Assembly (NCBI GenBank): GCA_039986595.1
Contig: JBDWQJ010000008.1
Coordinates: forward strand, 1-64,000
Direction: 5' to 3'
Source of the DNA: Lentilitoribacter sp039986595
Lineage (GTDB): Bacteria; Pseudomonadota; Alphaproteobacteria; Rhizobiales; Rhizobiaceae
DNA: 64,000 bases
In this document: piece after piece, positions 33,757 through 42,394 of the stretch
Layout: the number at the start of each line of letters is the position of its first letter
Numbering within the stretch: the stretch's first letter is position 1
Position numbers and translations under genes: made by a program
Notes under the pieces: generated by a model
Database searches by the model: none
What the model saw: the letters and a program-made list of their open reading frames with translations, nothing else
What the model was told of the DNA's origin: nothing

Positions 33757-34200
33757 CTACAGCTTTTTGATCGCGGAATGGCCCAGAATGGTGAGCAGCG
33801 CCGAGATTGCATAAAACCATAATCCTGGTTGAGAAAAAGCATTTGCCATTCCCGATGTTTTTGCAGCAACGATCACAATTGCCACAAGCAACACATCCAT
33901 CATCGACCATTTTGATAAAATAGGAATAAGCCGAGTTAAAAACTCTGGCTGTTCTTTGCCCTGGCTAAAAGCTTCATATGTCACGGCAAACTGTTTGATG
34001 ATCGGAAACAAAATAGAAAAACAGCCAACCAAAATGGCCAGCAAAATATCGCCACCTTCAAATAATGTGGAAACGATACCAATTAACGACGGCGTTTCGT
34101 CAAAGAAGTAAAAGCTTTCAAACTTAACCAGAGGCAAAACGATCCCTAGTGCAAAAGAAATCGGAGCTAAGGTTAGACATAAAGACGCAAAAAAAACCAT
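33757..34200 (-). CDS. PqiA-family inner-membrane protein (short)
   Basis: A 147-residue protein with four predicted membrane spans. Its signature LSKWSMMDVLLVAIVIVAAK, followed by TSGMANA, is shared by paraquat-inducible protein A. E. coli PqiA is roughly three times longer, with two such modules, so this is a single-module version, common in alphaproteobacteria. PqiA-type proteins work with MCE proteins in lipid traffic in the envelope. No mce gene is nearby, so a partner elsewhere is inferred. Confidence 0.75.
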   Translation of the reverse strand: MVFFASLCLTLAPISFALGIVLPLVKFESFYFFDETPSLIGIVSTLFEGGDILLAILVGCFSILFPIIKQFAVTYEAFSQGKEQPEFLTRLIPILSKWSMMDVLLVAIVIVAAKTSGMANAFSQPGLWFYAISALLTILGHSAIKKL

Positions 34201-34315
34201 AAATACCGCCGCCAGTTCATCCCATCTGGGATATCTGGCACGGAATTATGGTTTATACAAGATCCTCTGACGCTCTTTAACCAAGCGCTCAGACACCTAT
34301 TCGATTGGGAAGTGC

Positions 34316-34678
34316 CTAACCGGCTTTTCCCAAACGATGTGATTGATCGCGTTCTTCAAGTGCTGTTGCTTTGTTATACTCAGCTTCAGCTTCTTCAAGC
34401 GCTAATTCAGCAGCATCCAGCTGAACTTTCAATTCTCGGATTGACCCTTGCAAATTTTCAGCGCGCAAACGAGCCGCTTTTGCAAATGTGGGATAGGCAT
34501 AATTGGACGGATCAGAAATTCCCGATTTCTTTTCCTCGGAAGCGACCTGGTATTCCAGCTCCGCCACCATTTTTTCCATCTCGGCCATCATAATCTGAAT
34601 TCCATTAAGTTGACGGGTCTTCTCCGCAACTTGGAATTGTTTGAGACGTGTTTGGCTTTCACGTGACTTCATACGCAT
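34316..34678 (-). CDS. fliJ: FliJ-like coiled-coil protein beside ctrA
   Basis: The frame opens at 34759, but family members start at MRMKSRES or MKSRES; the ATG at 34678 (120 residues) or at 34672 is likely, with GGAG 2 or 8 bases upstream. The product is an almost continuous coiled coil: TRLKQFQVAEKTRQLNGIQI through AELEYQVASEEKK, then a SNYAYPTFAKAARLRAENLQ segment. This matches the alphaproteobacterial FliJ-type protein encoded divergently from ctrA, thought to be a flagellar export chaperone. No flagellar operon is in the window, so the name rests on the sequence class and conserved neighbourhood. Confidence 0.7.
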   Translation of the reverse strand: MRMKSRESQTRLKQFQVAEKTRQLNGIQIMMAEMEKMVAELEYQVASEEKKSGISDPSNYAYPTFAKAARLRAENLQGSIRELKVQLDAAELALEEAEAEYNKATALEERDQSHRLGKAG

Positions 34679-34759
34679 TACTCCATGGGCATTAAACCCT
34701 GAACTCAACTCAATACTCAACGAATCACTTCGTCGAACGCCACCAAAACTATCTAACAA

Positions 34760-35109
34760 CTGCTCCCCGCAGCACTTATTAAATACAGTCGCGTATGATT
34801 AACAATAAATGATAGGGTTTAAGCAGAGGTAAACAGAATGAACTTTTTTACCAGTCTCACGCAATGTTCAAACATTAATTTATCGAATCAACAGAATCGC
34901 TTAGCGCATTTCCTTCATTTTTTATGGTAAACGGAAATTAAAATTAGTTAAGAAAAACAAGGTGCTGATAAAAAAAATTAATATTTTAATCACACTTGCA
35001 ATCAAGGATTAGAATTTGTTAACCATTTCATGGCAGCTTTCTAACACGAAACGAAGCGAACCAAACAAGCCGGAATATCAATGGTCTGGCCGCGGTAAAG
35101 GGGAAACAC
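34760..35109 (+). promoter_or_regulatory. ctrA upstream region with GANTC and TTAA-type sites
   Basis: This 350-base region between the divergent fliJ-like gene and ctrA carries two GAATC sites 9 bases apart (34885-34889 and 34894-34898), which match the CcrM methylation motif GANTC. It also has TTAG-N6-TTAACC at 35009-35024, close to but not exactly the CtrA consensus TTAA-N7-TTAA. In Caulobacter both signals control ctrA transcription. Their presence here is seen; their function is inferred. Confidence 0.5.
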
Positions 35110-35811
35110 ATGCGTGTTTTATTAATTGAGGATGATAGTGCGACAGCTCAAAGTATTGAGCTCATGCTTAAGTCCGAAAGTTTTAACGTTTACACAACCG
35201 ATCTCGGTGAAGAAGGCGTCGATTTAGGCAAGTTATATGATTATGACATCATCTTGCTTGATCTGAATTTACCAGACATGTCTGGTTATGAAGTATTAAG
35301 AACACTTCGTCTCTCGAAAGTTCAAACACCAATCCTAATTCTTTCCGGCATGGCTGGCATTGAAGATAAAGTTCGCGGCCTAGGATTTGGCGCTGACGAT
35401 TACATGACAAAGCCATTCCACAAGGATGAGCTTGTTGCACGTATCCAAGCGATTGTTCGTCGTTCTAAAGGTCATGCACAATCAGTTATCACAACAGGTG
35501 ATCTGATCGTTAATCTTGACGCTAAAACAGTTGAAGTTGGCGGACAGCGTGTTCACCTTACTGGTAAAGAATACCAAATGCTTGAGCTACTTTCCTTGCG
35601 TAAAGGCACCACCCTTACCAAAGAAATGTTCCTTAACCACCTTTACGGCGGCATGGATGAGCCAGAGCTTAAGATCATCGACGTATTTATTTGTAAGCTT
35701 CGTAAGAAACTTGCAACAGCCGCTGGCGGAACAAACTACATCGAAACCGTTTGGGGTCGAGGTTATGTTCTTCGCGAGCCAGACGAAAATGAACTACGCG
35801 ACATCGCGTAA
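35110..35811 (+). CDS. ctrA: CtrA cell-cycle master response regulator
   Basis: A 233-residue OmpR-family regulator of replication, division and flagellar genes. The receiver has MRVLLIEDDSATAQSIELML at the N-terminus, phospho-acceptor Asp in ILLDLNLPDMSGYEV (about residue 51) and Lys in YMTKPFHKDEL. The winged-helix domain (from about 128) has VHLTGKEYQMLELLSLRKGT and KIIDVFICKLRKKLA, close to the highly conserved CtrA DNA-binding sequence. It ends in a short acidic tail instead of the Ala-Ala degradation tag seen in Caulobacter. It is phosphorylated through ChpT, whose gene lies 0.7 kb on. A clear terminator follows. Confidence 0.97.
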   Translation: MRVLLIEDDSATAQSIELMLKSESFNVYTTDLGEEGVDLGKLYDYDIILLDLNLPDMSGYEVLRTLRLSKVQTPILILSGMAGIEDKVRGLGFGADDYMTKPFHKDELVARIQAIVRRSKGHAQSVITTGDLIVNLDAKTVEVGGQRVHLTGKEYQMLELLSLRKGTTLTKEMFLNHLYGGMDEPELKIIDVFICKLRKKLATAAGGTNYIETVWGRGYVLREPDENELRDIA

Positions 35812-35834
35812 ATCATTACAATCCGATTTCAATC

Positions 35835-35862
35835 AAACCCGTCCGATATGGCGGGTTTTTTT
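35835..35862 (+). terminator. Intrinsic terminator of ctrA
   Basis: AAACCCG (35835-35841) pairs with CGGGTTT (35852-35858) with a 10-base loop, followed by a run of T residues to 35862. Confidence 0.85.
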
Positions 35863-35882
35863 GTGCCTTCATAAAATATGGA

Positions 35883-36245
35883 CTAAGCAGCGATCTTCAT
35901 TGATCCAAAGACGTTAAACAATGATGTGCGATCAAATGGCTTTAACAAGAAATCACTTGCACCAGAACGGCGACCGGCCATCATTCGTTTAAGATCAGCT
36001 TCAACAAGACTGTAAACAATACGAATATCTTTACCGCCTTCCATAGCTCTAATGTCAGCGATCAAATCAAGTGCGCCATCTAGGTCTGAATCAACCACGA
36101 TTACGTCCGGTAGCTCAGCTTCACAATAATTGCGCGCCTGGCTCAACGAATTAGATTCAACAACAATAAAGTCAAATCCAGTTAAAATCCGCTTTGCGAC
36201 TTTGCAGATCACCGGAGATTCATCAACAATGATAATTCTTTGCAT
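35883..36245 (-). CDS. Single-domain receiver protein between ctrA and chpT
   Basis: A 120-residue receiver: IIIVDESPVICKVA at the N-terminus, where the acidic pair is D-E; phospho-acceptor Asp in VIVVDSDLDGALDLI at about residue 53; and Lys in FLLKPFDRTSLF. It has a GGGG ribosome-binding site and no output domain. It is convergent with ctrA and follows chpT on the same strand, with the chpT terminator in between. Given ChpT's role as the phosphotransfer hub, this receiver could be a third target or a phosphate sink beside CtrA and CpdR. The sequence does not clearly match CpdR. Confidence 0.82.
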   Translation of the reverse strand: MQRIIIVDESPVICKVAKRILTGFDFIVVESNSLSQARNYCEAELPDVIVVDSDLDGALDLIADIRAMEGGKDIRIVYSLVEADLKRMMAGRRSGASDFLLKPFDRTSLFNVFGSMKIAA

Positions 36246-36473
36246 TTCATTCCCCTTATATATTCATCCTGATAGGCAGAATAGCAAAGGCAAACAAATT
36301 TTCAGTTAGCAAGCAGACTTAATAATGTCTTACGCAATCATACCTACATTTGGTAAGTTAAAACTAACAACAGACATGTTTATATATGATTTTCAGACAC
36401 TTATCGTAAAATTGACAATGAACGTACCAGTCCTAAAATTGTGCAACGCACAACAATAATATATTCAAAGCAC

Positions 36474-36505
36474 AAAAAAACGCGGACATCTCAATGAAAT
36501 CCGCG
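36474..36505 (-). terminator. Intrinsic terminator of chpT
   Basis: CGCGGA (36481-36486) pairs with TCCGCG (36500-36505). On the minus strand it is followed by seven T residues (36480-36474). Confidence 0.82.
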
Positions 36506-36527
36506 CCTTGATAGATCGTTAAAATGT

Positions 36528-37169
36528 TTAAGCAGATTTGGCTGTGAACACCACATCATCAGCGTTCATTACGCAACCCAATTCAAGGTCAGCTTCTTGT
36601 GCCAATAAGATTGTGTAGTACGGTTGAACAGCATGAGCATCGATAGCCTCATCTGCATGACCGGAATGCAATTCTAGGAATTTCGGTGGGACGCGGATCA
36701 TTTTACCACGAGAGACCAATCTAAAATGAGGTGCCGTTTCAAGGTCTTCTAAGAAGATATCAATCTCCCCACCACGTGGAATGGCGCTGAATGCGATCAA
36801 AAACAAATTCATTAAAAGTTTGACTTTGTTTTTTGGTACAATTGCGCGTGCACCATGCCAGTTAATAACAGTCTTACCATCTGTCTCAACAAAGTCTTTA
36901 ATAGCCTGCTCAGCCTCACCTGTATCAATTGAAGCACCAATAGAACCTGACGCGCCAAATGCGAGCCGTGCAAATTTAAGCCTAACCGAAGCATTAAGTG
37001 CGCTGGATCTGATCAAATCCATTGCATCTTCGTCAGCTCCACCTTCGTCTAACAATTCCAGTCCATTATTAATGGCACCCACTGGCGATATAATATCATG
37101 ACAAACGCGAGAACATAAAAGAGCCGCTAGGTCATGACCAGCGAGCGTTAGAACAGGGTTTTTCGACAT
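36528..37169 (-). CDS. chpT: ChpT histidine phosphotransferase
   Basis: A 213-residue phosphotransferase that moves phosphate from the CckA hybrid kinase to CtrA and CpdR. The dimerisation helix holds the phospho-acceptor His in LAALLCSRVCHDIISPVGAI (about residue 25), followed by NNGLELLDEGG. The C-terminal part is a degenerate, non-ATP-binding HATPase-like fold, as expected for ChpT. It begins right after the region upstream of eipA and ends at its own terminator. The link with ctrA and sciP within 4 kb gives a compact cell-cycle cluster. Confidence 0.95.
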   Translation of the reverse strand: MSKNPVLTLAGHDLAALLCSRVCHDIISPVGAINNGLELLDEGGADEDAMDLIRSSALNASVRLKFARLAFGASGSIGASIDTGEAEQAIKDFVETDGKTVINWHGARAIVPKNKVKLLMNLFLIAFSAIPRGGEIDIFLEDLETAPHFRLVSRGKMIRVPPKFLELHSGHADEAIDAHAVQPYYTILLAQEADLELGCVMNADDVVFTAKSA

Positions 37170-37374
37170 TATTTAGCTCCAATAGCAAAAAGTGCTAAGA
37201 TTTAAACACAAGTTTAGATCAAATTTGTTGTGCACAATACAATGATTCACAACTTAGCCATAATGAAACCTTAATTGGTAAACTGCTTATTAACATCATT
37301 GCGCGAATATGGCTTTAAACCAAAAAAATGTGCTCATAAGTGTATTTAGTGACGATTTTCAAGTGGAGACCCCG

Positions 37375-37965
37375 ATGAAACAGTATTCAGCCCCTATAAA
37401 TGTAATTGGCAGATATCTGTGTGCAATCTTCTTACTATTTTCAATTGCTATGAGCGGTGCAAAAGCTCAAAGCAGCGGAGATACATATTATACTGCGCAA
37501 GAAATTGTTGACGCAGGGCATAGCTTCTTTGGATCAACGTCAGGTGCACTGGCAAAGCTTATCGAAAAAGCGTTTTCAAGTTATGGTCAACCAAATGGCT
37601 ATGTCTTGGGTCAAGAGGCATCAGGCGCCGTGGTCGGCGGATTAACTTATGGCGAAGGCGTGCTCTACACGAAAAACGCTGGTCAACACTCCACCTTCTG
37701 GCAAGGCCCATCCATCGGCTTTGATTATGGTGGTGAAGGTTCACGCACGATGATGCTGGTTTATAACCTTCCTAGCGTTGAAGGTATCTATGGTCGATTT
37801 GGCGGAGTAAGCGGTTCAGCTTATGTCGTCGCTGGGCTTGGAATGACAGTCATGCGCAGACAGAACGTGTTGCTTGTTCCTATTCGAACAGGCGTTGGCG
37901 CGCGCTTAGGTATCAATGTTGGATATCTTAAAGTCACCAGCAAACCAACATGGAACCCATTTTAG
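37375..37965 (+). CDS. eipA: EipA-type DUF1134 envelope protein
   Basis: The frame opens at 37309, but the ATG at 37375 has GGAG 6 bases upstream and starts a signal peptide (KQYSAPINVIGRYLCAIFLL then ALA-type end AKAQSS), giving 196 residues. The mature part is DUF1134: YYTAQEIVDAGHSFFGSTSG, YGQPNGYVLGQEASGAVVGG and GFDYGGEGSRTMMLVYNLPS. In Brucella and Caulobacter EipA is a periplasmic beta-barrel protein for envelope integrity, and its gene is a CtrA target. The proximity to ctrA and chpT agrees. Confidence 0.9.
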   Translation: MKQYSAPINVIGRYLCAIFLLFSIAMSGAKAQSSGDTYYTAQEIVDAGHSFFGSTSGALAKLIEKAFSSYGQPNGYVLGQEASGAVVGGLTYGEGVLYTKNAGQHSTFWQGPSIGFDYGGEGSRTMMLVYNLPSVEGIYGRFGGVSGSAYVVAGLGMTVMRRQNVLLVPIRTGVGARLGINVGYLKVTSKPTWNPF

Positions 37966-38134
37966 GTCAATTATCCCCTAAAAACCCGGAACTAAGCGTA
38001 TACCAACAAGTTTCCCAGATCGATCTTAACGATAATCTAAGTCAAAGCTTGCTCACACCAACAAGCTATGTTTAATGACCCCCACACATCGTTAGAATGT
38101 CTCATTTTGGGACTTATGCTGGGAACAGAGCGCT

Positions 38135-39421
38135 TTGATTGAGCTCATATTATTTGTTGCACTTGGATTTTTAATGGCCGCATTGCTCGGCCTCGTTATT
38201 GCGCCTGCAATTTATCGCCGAGTGGTCAAGCTAACTGAACGCCGTATGCGCGCAACCGTTCCATTAAATGCTGCTGAGATAAAAGCAGCAAAAGATATGG
38301 ATCGCGCAGTCTTTGCCGCAGAAAATGCACGCATATCCGTAGAACTTAAAAAAGAGCGCGAAATTCTTACACAGGAGAAAGCAGGATCTTCTCGTCTATC
38401 TGATACGATCATTAAGATGCGCAGCCAAAACCAAGAGCTACAAGCCAATGTGGATAGTCTTAAAGAAGACGCTGGAAAACTGCGTTCAAACTTAAGATCT
38501 GAAGAGAATAAACTCGAACAGTCCCGTCAAAGCCTGAAAGATGCGCAAAAAGCAAACTTAGAAAAAGAGGAGCAAATCCTCGCGCTCATAGACAAAGCCA
38601 ACCGGCTATCTACTGAAGTGGGTTCACAAAAGATCGACCTTGCCAGCAAAGATACTGAATCTGAAAATCTTCGTTCAACGATTGATGCACTGCGCAACGA
38701 GCACACAAAACTGCGCAACAACCAATCTGAGTTAGAAAATCGCGCACTGAAGATTGAAAAAGAGCTAGAGCAAGAAAAATCACGTGCGGAAGGTCTCAAT
38801 AAGCGATTAACGTCAGCGACTGCAAAACTGGCCGATCGAGATCAAACCATTGAAAACAAATCAAATGAGATTAAGAGACTAAAAGAGCGCGTAAACTCTG
38901 TCCGCTCTGAAACGTCAGACCTTAAGAAAACACTGAAATCGAGCGAAACTGAAAGACGCTCACTTGAACGTCAGCTCAACAAAGTTGAAAAACAACTTTC
39001 GAAATTCACTGGCAAACCTGCACCTGTCCGCAAGCCAAGTGATACAGCATCAAAGGTTGCCAAACTGATTAAGAAGGCACCAGTGGTTGAGGAATTGAAT
39101 GCGCACGAGGAAGATGTGCCTGCAGAGACAATTGCCAATAAGGTTGAAAGACTGCGCACACGCCATAATGATCTCGTTGATCAACTAAAGAAAGAAAGCG
39201 CGCCTTCTGATGATCCGGAACTGCGCCGCGAACTTGCTGAGATCGCAGCCATGATGATTGATCTTACAGCAGCAAGAGAAGGCAAGTCATCGCCAATCCA
39301 TGAGATTTTGGCAGAACACACACCTATCAAGCCAAAGCGCGGTTTGAAGATAAAGCCTAGCCTTGCTGATCGCGCCATTAGACGTGTGGATAAAACGACC
39401 AGCAGCACACCAGCAAGCTGA
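38135..39421 (+). CDS. Membrane-anchored coiled-coil protein
   Basis: A 428-residue protein from a TTG start with a weak GAG-type ribosome-binding site. Residues 3-25 (ELILFVALGFLMAALLGLVI) form one membrane span, followed by a basic stretch RRVVKLTERRMRA. Most of the rest (about 55-300) is coiled coil rich in Lys, Glu and Ser, and the tail is Pro/Lys-rich and probably disordered. It is similar in layout to unnamed proteins conserved in rhizobia. A scaffold role at the inner membrane is plausible, but no function is recognised. Its stop is 14 bases from that of the convergent ABC permease. Confidence 0.75.
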   Translation: MIELILFVALGFLMAALLGLVIAPAIYRRVVKLTERRMRATVPLNAAEIKAAKDMDRAVFAAENARISVELKKEREILTQEKAGSSRLSDTIIKMRSQNQELQANVDSLKEDAGKLRSNLRSEENKLEQSRQSLKDAQKANLEKEEQILALIDKANRLSTEVGSQKIDLASKDTESENLRSTIDALRNEHTKLRNNQSELENRALKIEKELEQEKSRAEGLNKRLTSATAKLADRDQTIENKSNEIKRLKERVNSVRSETSDLKKTLKSSETERRSLERQLNKVEKQLSKFTGKPAPVRKPSDTASKVAKLIKKAPVVEELNAHEEDVPAETIANKVERLRTRHNDLVDQLKKESAPSDDPELRRELAEIAAMMIDLTAAREGKSSPIHEILAEHTPIKPKRGLKIKPSLADRAIRRVDKTTSSTPAS

Positions 39422-39434
39422 TCGTTAGAACTGC

Positions 39435-40202
39435 TTAGGTGCTGCGTTCAGACCAACCAGCAAATATTTTCTCAAGCATCACGACAATATAAAACAGCAC
39501 GATACCCAAAAATGCGAGCGCAATGAGAACAGCAAACATTAGCGGATAATCAGCACTAATTTTCCCGCTATCAAACAAGAAACCAAGACCTTTACCGTGC
39601 GGTTGAATGATCTCAACTAGGTTTGTGCCGATAAAGGCGAGTGTGACGGAAACCTTCAGCGCACCAAAAAATTCTGGCAATGTTTTCGGTAATGCAATCT
39701 TCCAAAAAATTGTGAATTTGCTCGCACCCAATGAACGTAAGATATCGCTATATTCAGGTTCAAGCGTCGATAGACCTATTGAGACAGATACAGCAATTGG
39801 GAAAAACGAAATCATAAAGGCCATAAGCACTGTATTGAAATTGTCTTGACCTACGAAAATCAAAGCAATTACGGGCACAACGGTAGCCTTTGGAATAGCA
39901 TTAAAGCCGACCAGAAGCGGGTATAGCCCCTCACGCATGATACGAGAAAACCCCATAACCATTCCGATTAACACACCAAATATCACCGCTAGCAATAGCC
40001 CGGCGATTGTGCGCCATAGCGTTTGCCAACCATATTCTAAAAACAACCCTTTAAATTTCCAAAAGGCCGGCCATAAGTCAGATGGAGAAGCCATTTTATA
40101 ATTTGGCCAATCATTAAACCAAACAAGCCATTCCCAAAGCAGTAAAAAAACCAAAATAGCAATGACAGGTATCCAAAATTGACGAGAGAATAAGACACCC
40201 AT
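39435..40202 (-). CDS. ABC transporter permease (SsuC/TauC-type)
   Basis: A 255-residue inner-membrane permease with about six spans and the EAA loop in LEPEYSDILRSLGASKFTIFWK followed by IALPKTLPEFFGALKVS, which docks with the ATPase. The layout matches the nitrate/sulfonate/taurine and thiamine-precursor permease family. Its start overlaps the stop of the ATPase gene by one base, so the three genes ordered substrate-binding protein, ATPase, permease form an operon. Substrate unknown. Confidence 0.88.
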   Translation of the reverse strand: MGVLFSRQFWIPVIAILVFLLLWEWLVWFNDWPNYKMASPSDLWPAFWKFKGLFLEYGWQTLWRTIAGLLLAVIFGVLIGMVMGFSRIMREGLYPLLVGFNAIPKATVVPVIALIFVGQDNFNTVLMAFMISFFPIAVSVSIGLSTLEPEYSDILRSLGASKFTIFWKIALPKTLPEFFGALKVSVTLAFIGTNLVEIIQPHGKGLGFLFDSGKISADYPLMFAVLIALAFLGIVLFYIVVMLEKIFAGWSERST

Positions 40203-41014
40203 TACGCTGCCTCCCCTTCATCTTTGCGCCCTTGCGCAATTTGAATTTGTCGTCGCAACTCCGCCAACAGCTTAGTGGCTTCGGGCGTATAAAGATCTTC
40301 CACCGTCCGATCTATTGGCAATGGACCCTCGGCAATATATTGCGCTGTTGCCGGACGCCCAGATAAAACAACGATTTGATCTGCTAAAAACACGCTTTCG
40401 CGCAAATCGTGAGTAATCAGTAGCGTTGTGACGTTTTCTTTCACGCGGATTGAATGCATGATCTGCCATAAGTCTTCTCGCGTGAAGGCATCAAGCGCGC
40501 CAAATGGCTCATCTAAAATCAAAACTTCCGGTCGATGCACAATCGACCGACAAAGAGAGGCGCGTTGGCGCATACCGCCGGAAAGCTCGGACGGCTTTTT
40601 ATCTTCAAAACCTTCTAAACCCACCATGCAAAGCAGTTCGCGACCGCGGGCTTCTTTTTCAGCTTTGCTTAATTTATTCGAAACAATTTCCAACGGTAAA
40701 AGCACATTGTCCAATATTGTGCGCCACTCCAAAAGCACCGGATTTTGAAAGGCCATACCAACAGTTGCGCGAGGCGATTTAACCTTCTCACCGTGCAAAA
40801 ACACATCCCCCTGATCTGGGATCATTAACCCAGCAATGAGGCGCGTTAAAGTAGACTTACCGCAGCCAGATGGGCCTACGACAGCTGTAAAGGTGCCCTT
40901 TTGCATTTGTAAGGATAGGTTATTTAAAACGGGAAGTGGTCCGTCTTTAGTCTTATAAGCATGGGTGACTTGCGACAGCTCAATTTGGAAATCTGAAGAA
41001 TTCATATTTTGCAC
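40202..41014 (-). CDS. ABC transporter ATP-binding protein (SsuB/TauB-type)
   Basis: A 270-residue ATPase with Walker A GPSGCGKST (about residue 45), Q loop in VGMAFQNPVLLEWRT, signature LSGGMRQR and Walker B VLILDEPFGALD, followed by the H loop LLITHDLRESVFLAD. This matches importers for sulfonates, taurine, nitrate or thiamine precursors. It lies 68 bases after the binding-protein gene and overlaps the permease gene. The short gap upstream contains GGGAGATG, which may be its ribosome-binding site. Confidence 0.9.
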   Translation of the reverse strand: MQNMNSSDFQIELSQVTHAYKTKDGPLPVLNNLSLQMQKGTFTAVVGPSGCGKSTLTRLIAGLMIPDQGDVFLHGEKVKSPRATVGMAFQNPVLLEWRTILDNVLLPLEIVSNKLSKAEKEARGRELLCMVGLEGFEDKKPSELSGGMRQRASLCRSIVHRPEVLILDEPFGALDAFTREDLWQIMHSIRVKENVTTLLITHDLRESVFLADQIVVLSGRPATAQYIAEGPLPIDRTVEDLYTPEATKLLAELRRQIQIAQGRKDEGEAA

Positions 41015-41082
41015 TTTTGTAAAAACACATCTCCCCTCGCATTAAGCCATGCGAAGGGAGGTAAAGTCTATAGGAAAGAAAC

Positions 41083-42105
41083 TTATTTGAGCATCAAGCT
41101 GCCATCATCTGGCAGATACGAGCTATCAAAATAAAGCGATGCATCACCAACATTTTTAAGGCCCATAGTGCCCTTAAGTTGTTCAAGCGCGTCTGCAAAA
41201 CGTGCTTCATCAATGCTGCCCATGCCGTTTGCGGCAACATAATCAGTCATCACATTGGCATCAATCGCCAATTGAAGACGACGTGTTTCAAGCGCTACAT
41301 CCGCGGCAGGATTGCGTGACACCATCATTTTCACAGCACCTACTGGATCTTCCATAGAAGCTTTCCATCCCTTTGCAACAGCGCGCAAAAACCCTGTTAC
41401 TTTTTCAGGATTGGCTTTTGCAAAATCAGTGTTCACGATGATCGCATTACCATAAAGCTTAAGACCATAATCAGCCATCAAAATGGTAGAGATATCATCT
41501 TCTGGCACACCCAAACGAACAAGGTTTAGATAGCTTGAGAAAGAGAAGCCTGTGACAGCATCAACTTTGCCTTCAGCTAGCATTGGCTCACGCGTTGGAA
41601 ATCCAACTGGCTCGACCTTGATCTTATCAACATCAAGCGAATTTGCGGACGCAAAAGCTGGGAATTGAGCCCAAGCACCATCCGGCGGAGGTGCACCAAG
41701 TGTTTTACCTTCAAGATCTTTCGGAGCTGAAATGCCCAATGATTTTCGGCCAACAATCGCAAATGGTGGCTTATCATAAACCATCATCACAGCTGTAACA
41801 GGTGCACCAGCATTTTCATCCAAGAATTTAGCAAGCGAATTGATATCTGCAAACCCGATTGGGAAAGAACCAGTCGCAACTTTCGGAATAGCATCAAGCG
41901 AACCTTGACCTGCAGTCACCGTAACATCCAGCTCTTCTTCACCGAAAAAGCCTTTATCAATAGCAACAAAATAAGGCGAACTCGGACCTTCAAATTTCCA
42001 GTCCAGCGCAAATGGGATTTTCGTTTCTGCAAATGCCTGTGTTGTGATTGTGGTGCCGAAAGCGGCGAGAGTTAGAGCTGCGCCTAACGCAATTTTTTTG
42101 AACAT
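41083..42105 (-). CDS. NMT1/THI5-like ABC substrate-binding protein
   Basis: A 340-residue periplasmic protein with a signal peptide (FKKIALGAALTLAAFGTTIT ending in QAFA). The NMT1/THI5-like fold shows FALDWKFEGPSSPYFVAIDKG at the mature N-terminus, then SFPIGFADINSLAKF, and VTGFSFSSYLNLVRLGV near residue 185. Such proteins bind pyrimidine precursors, aromatic acids, sulfonates or nitrate. The WKF motif at the start resembles aromatic or pyrimidine binders rather than taurine, but the ligand is not decided. Divergent from a GAF/Fis regulator that may control the operon. Confidence 0.85.
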   Translation of the reverse strand: MFKKIALGAALTLAAFGTTITTQAFAETKIPFALDWKFEGPSSPYFVAIDKGFFGEEELDVTVTAGQGSLDAIPKVATGSFPIGFADINSLAKFLDENAGAPVTAVMMVYDKPPFAIVGRKSLGISAPKDLEGKTLGAPPPDGAWAQFPAFASANSLDVDKIKVEPVGFPTREPMLAEGKVDAVTGFSFSSYLNLVRLGVPEDDISTILMADYGLKLYGNAIIVNTDFAKANPEKVTGFLRAVAKGWKASMEDPVGAVKMMVSRNPAADVALETRRLQLAIDANVMTDYVAANGMGSIDEARFADALEQLKGTMGLKNVGDASLYFDSSYLPDDGSLMLK

Positions 42106-42281
42106 TCATGTCTCCATTGAACTTTTAGGATTTTATATTTTGGCGTTCATCCAGTGAATCTAAGGCATCATGAAATATGGTTATTTATTAGTCAAGCACT
42201 TCAGATGCTTATTTTTTGATCAAGACTTTCAAAAATAACAGTGAAGTTTCAGAAACCAAGATTAAAAGACTCTAAAATAAA

Positions 42282-42301
42282 CTGTCTCACTGATGAGACA
42301 G
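42282..42301. promoter_or_regulatory. Perfect inverted repeat between the ABC operon and the GAF/Fis regulator
   Basis: CTGTCTCA (42282-42289) and TGAGACAG (42294-42301) form a perfect 8-bp dyad with a CTGA spacer. It lies 177 bases from the binding-protein gene start and 94 bases from the regulator ATG at 42395. It is a strong operator candidate for the dimeric Fis-type HTH of that regulator. Confidence 0.6.
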
Positions 42302-42394
42302 ATTGAACATTAAATAAGCAGTTTTGATAATGTTGGGTGGTTTGTTGACCAGCGACCACATGACACATTGCCAAAATTGTCGTATAAACAGGAT

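Noticed and set aside
34312..34593. 93-residue + strand frame
   Set aside because: Antisense to the FliJ-like coiled-coil gene, without a start signal.
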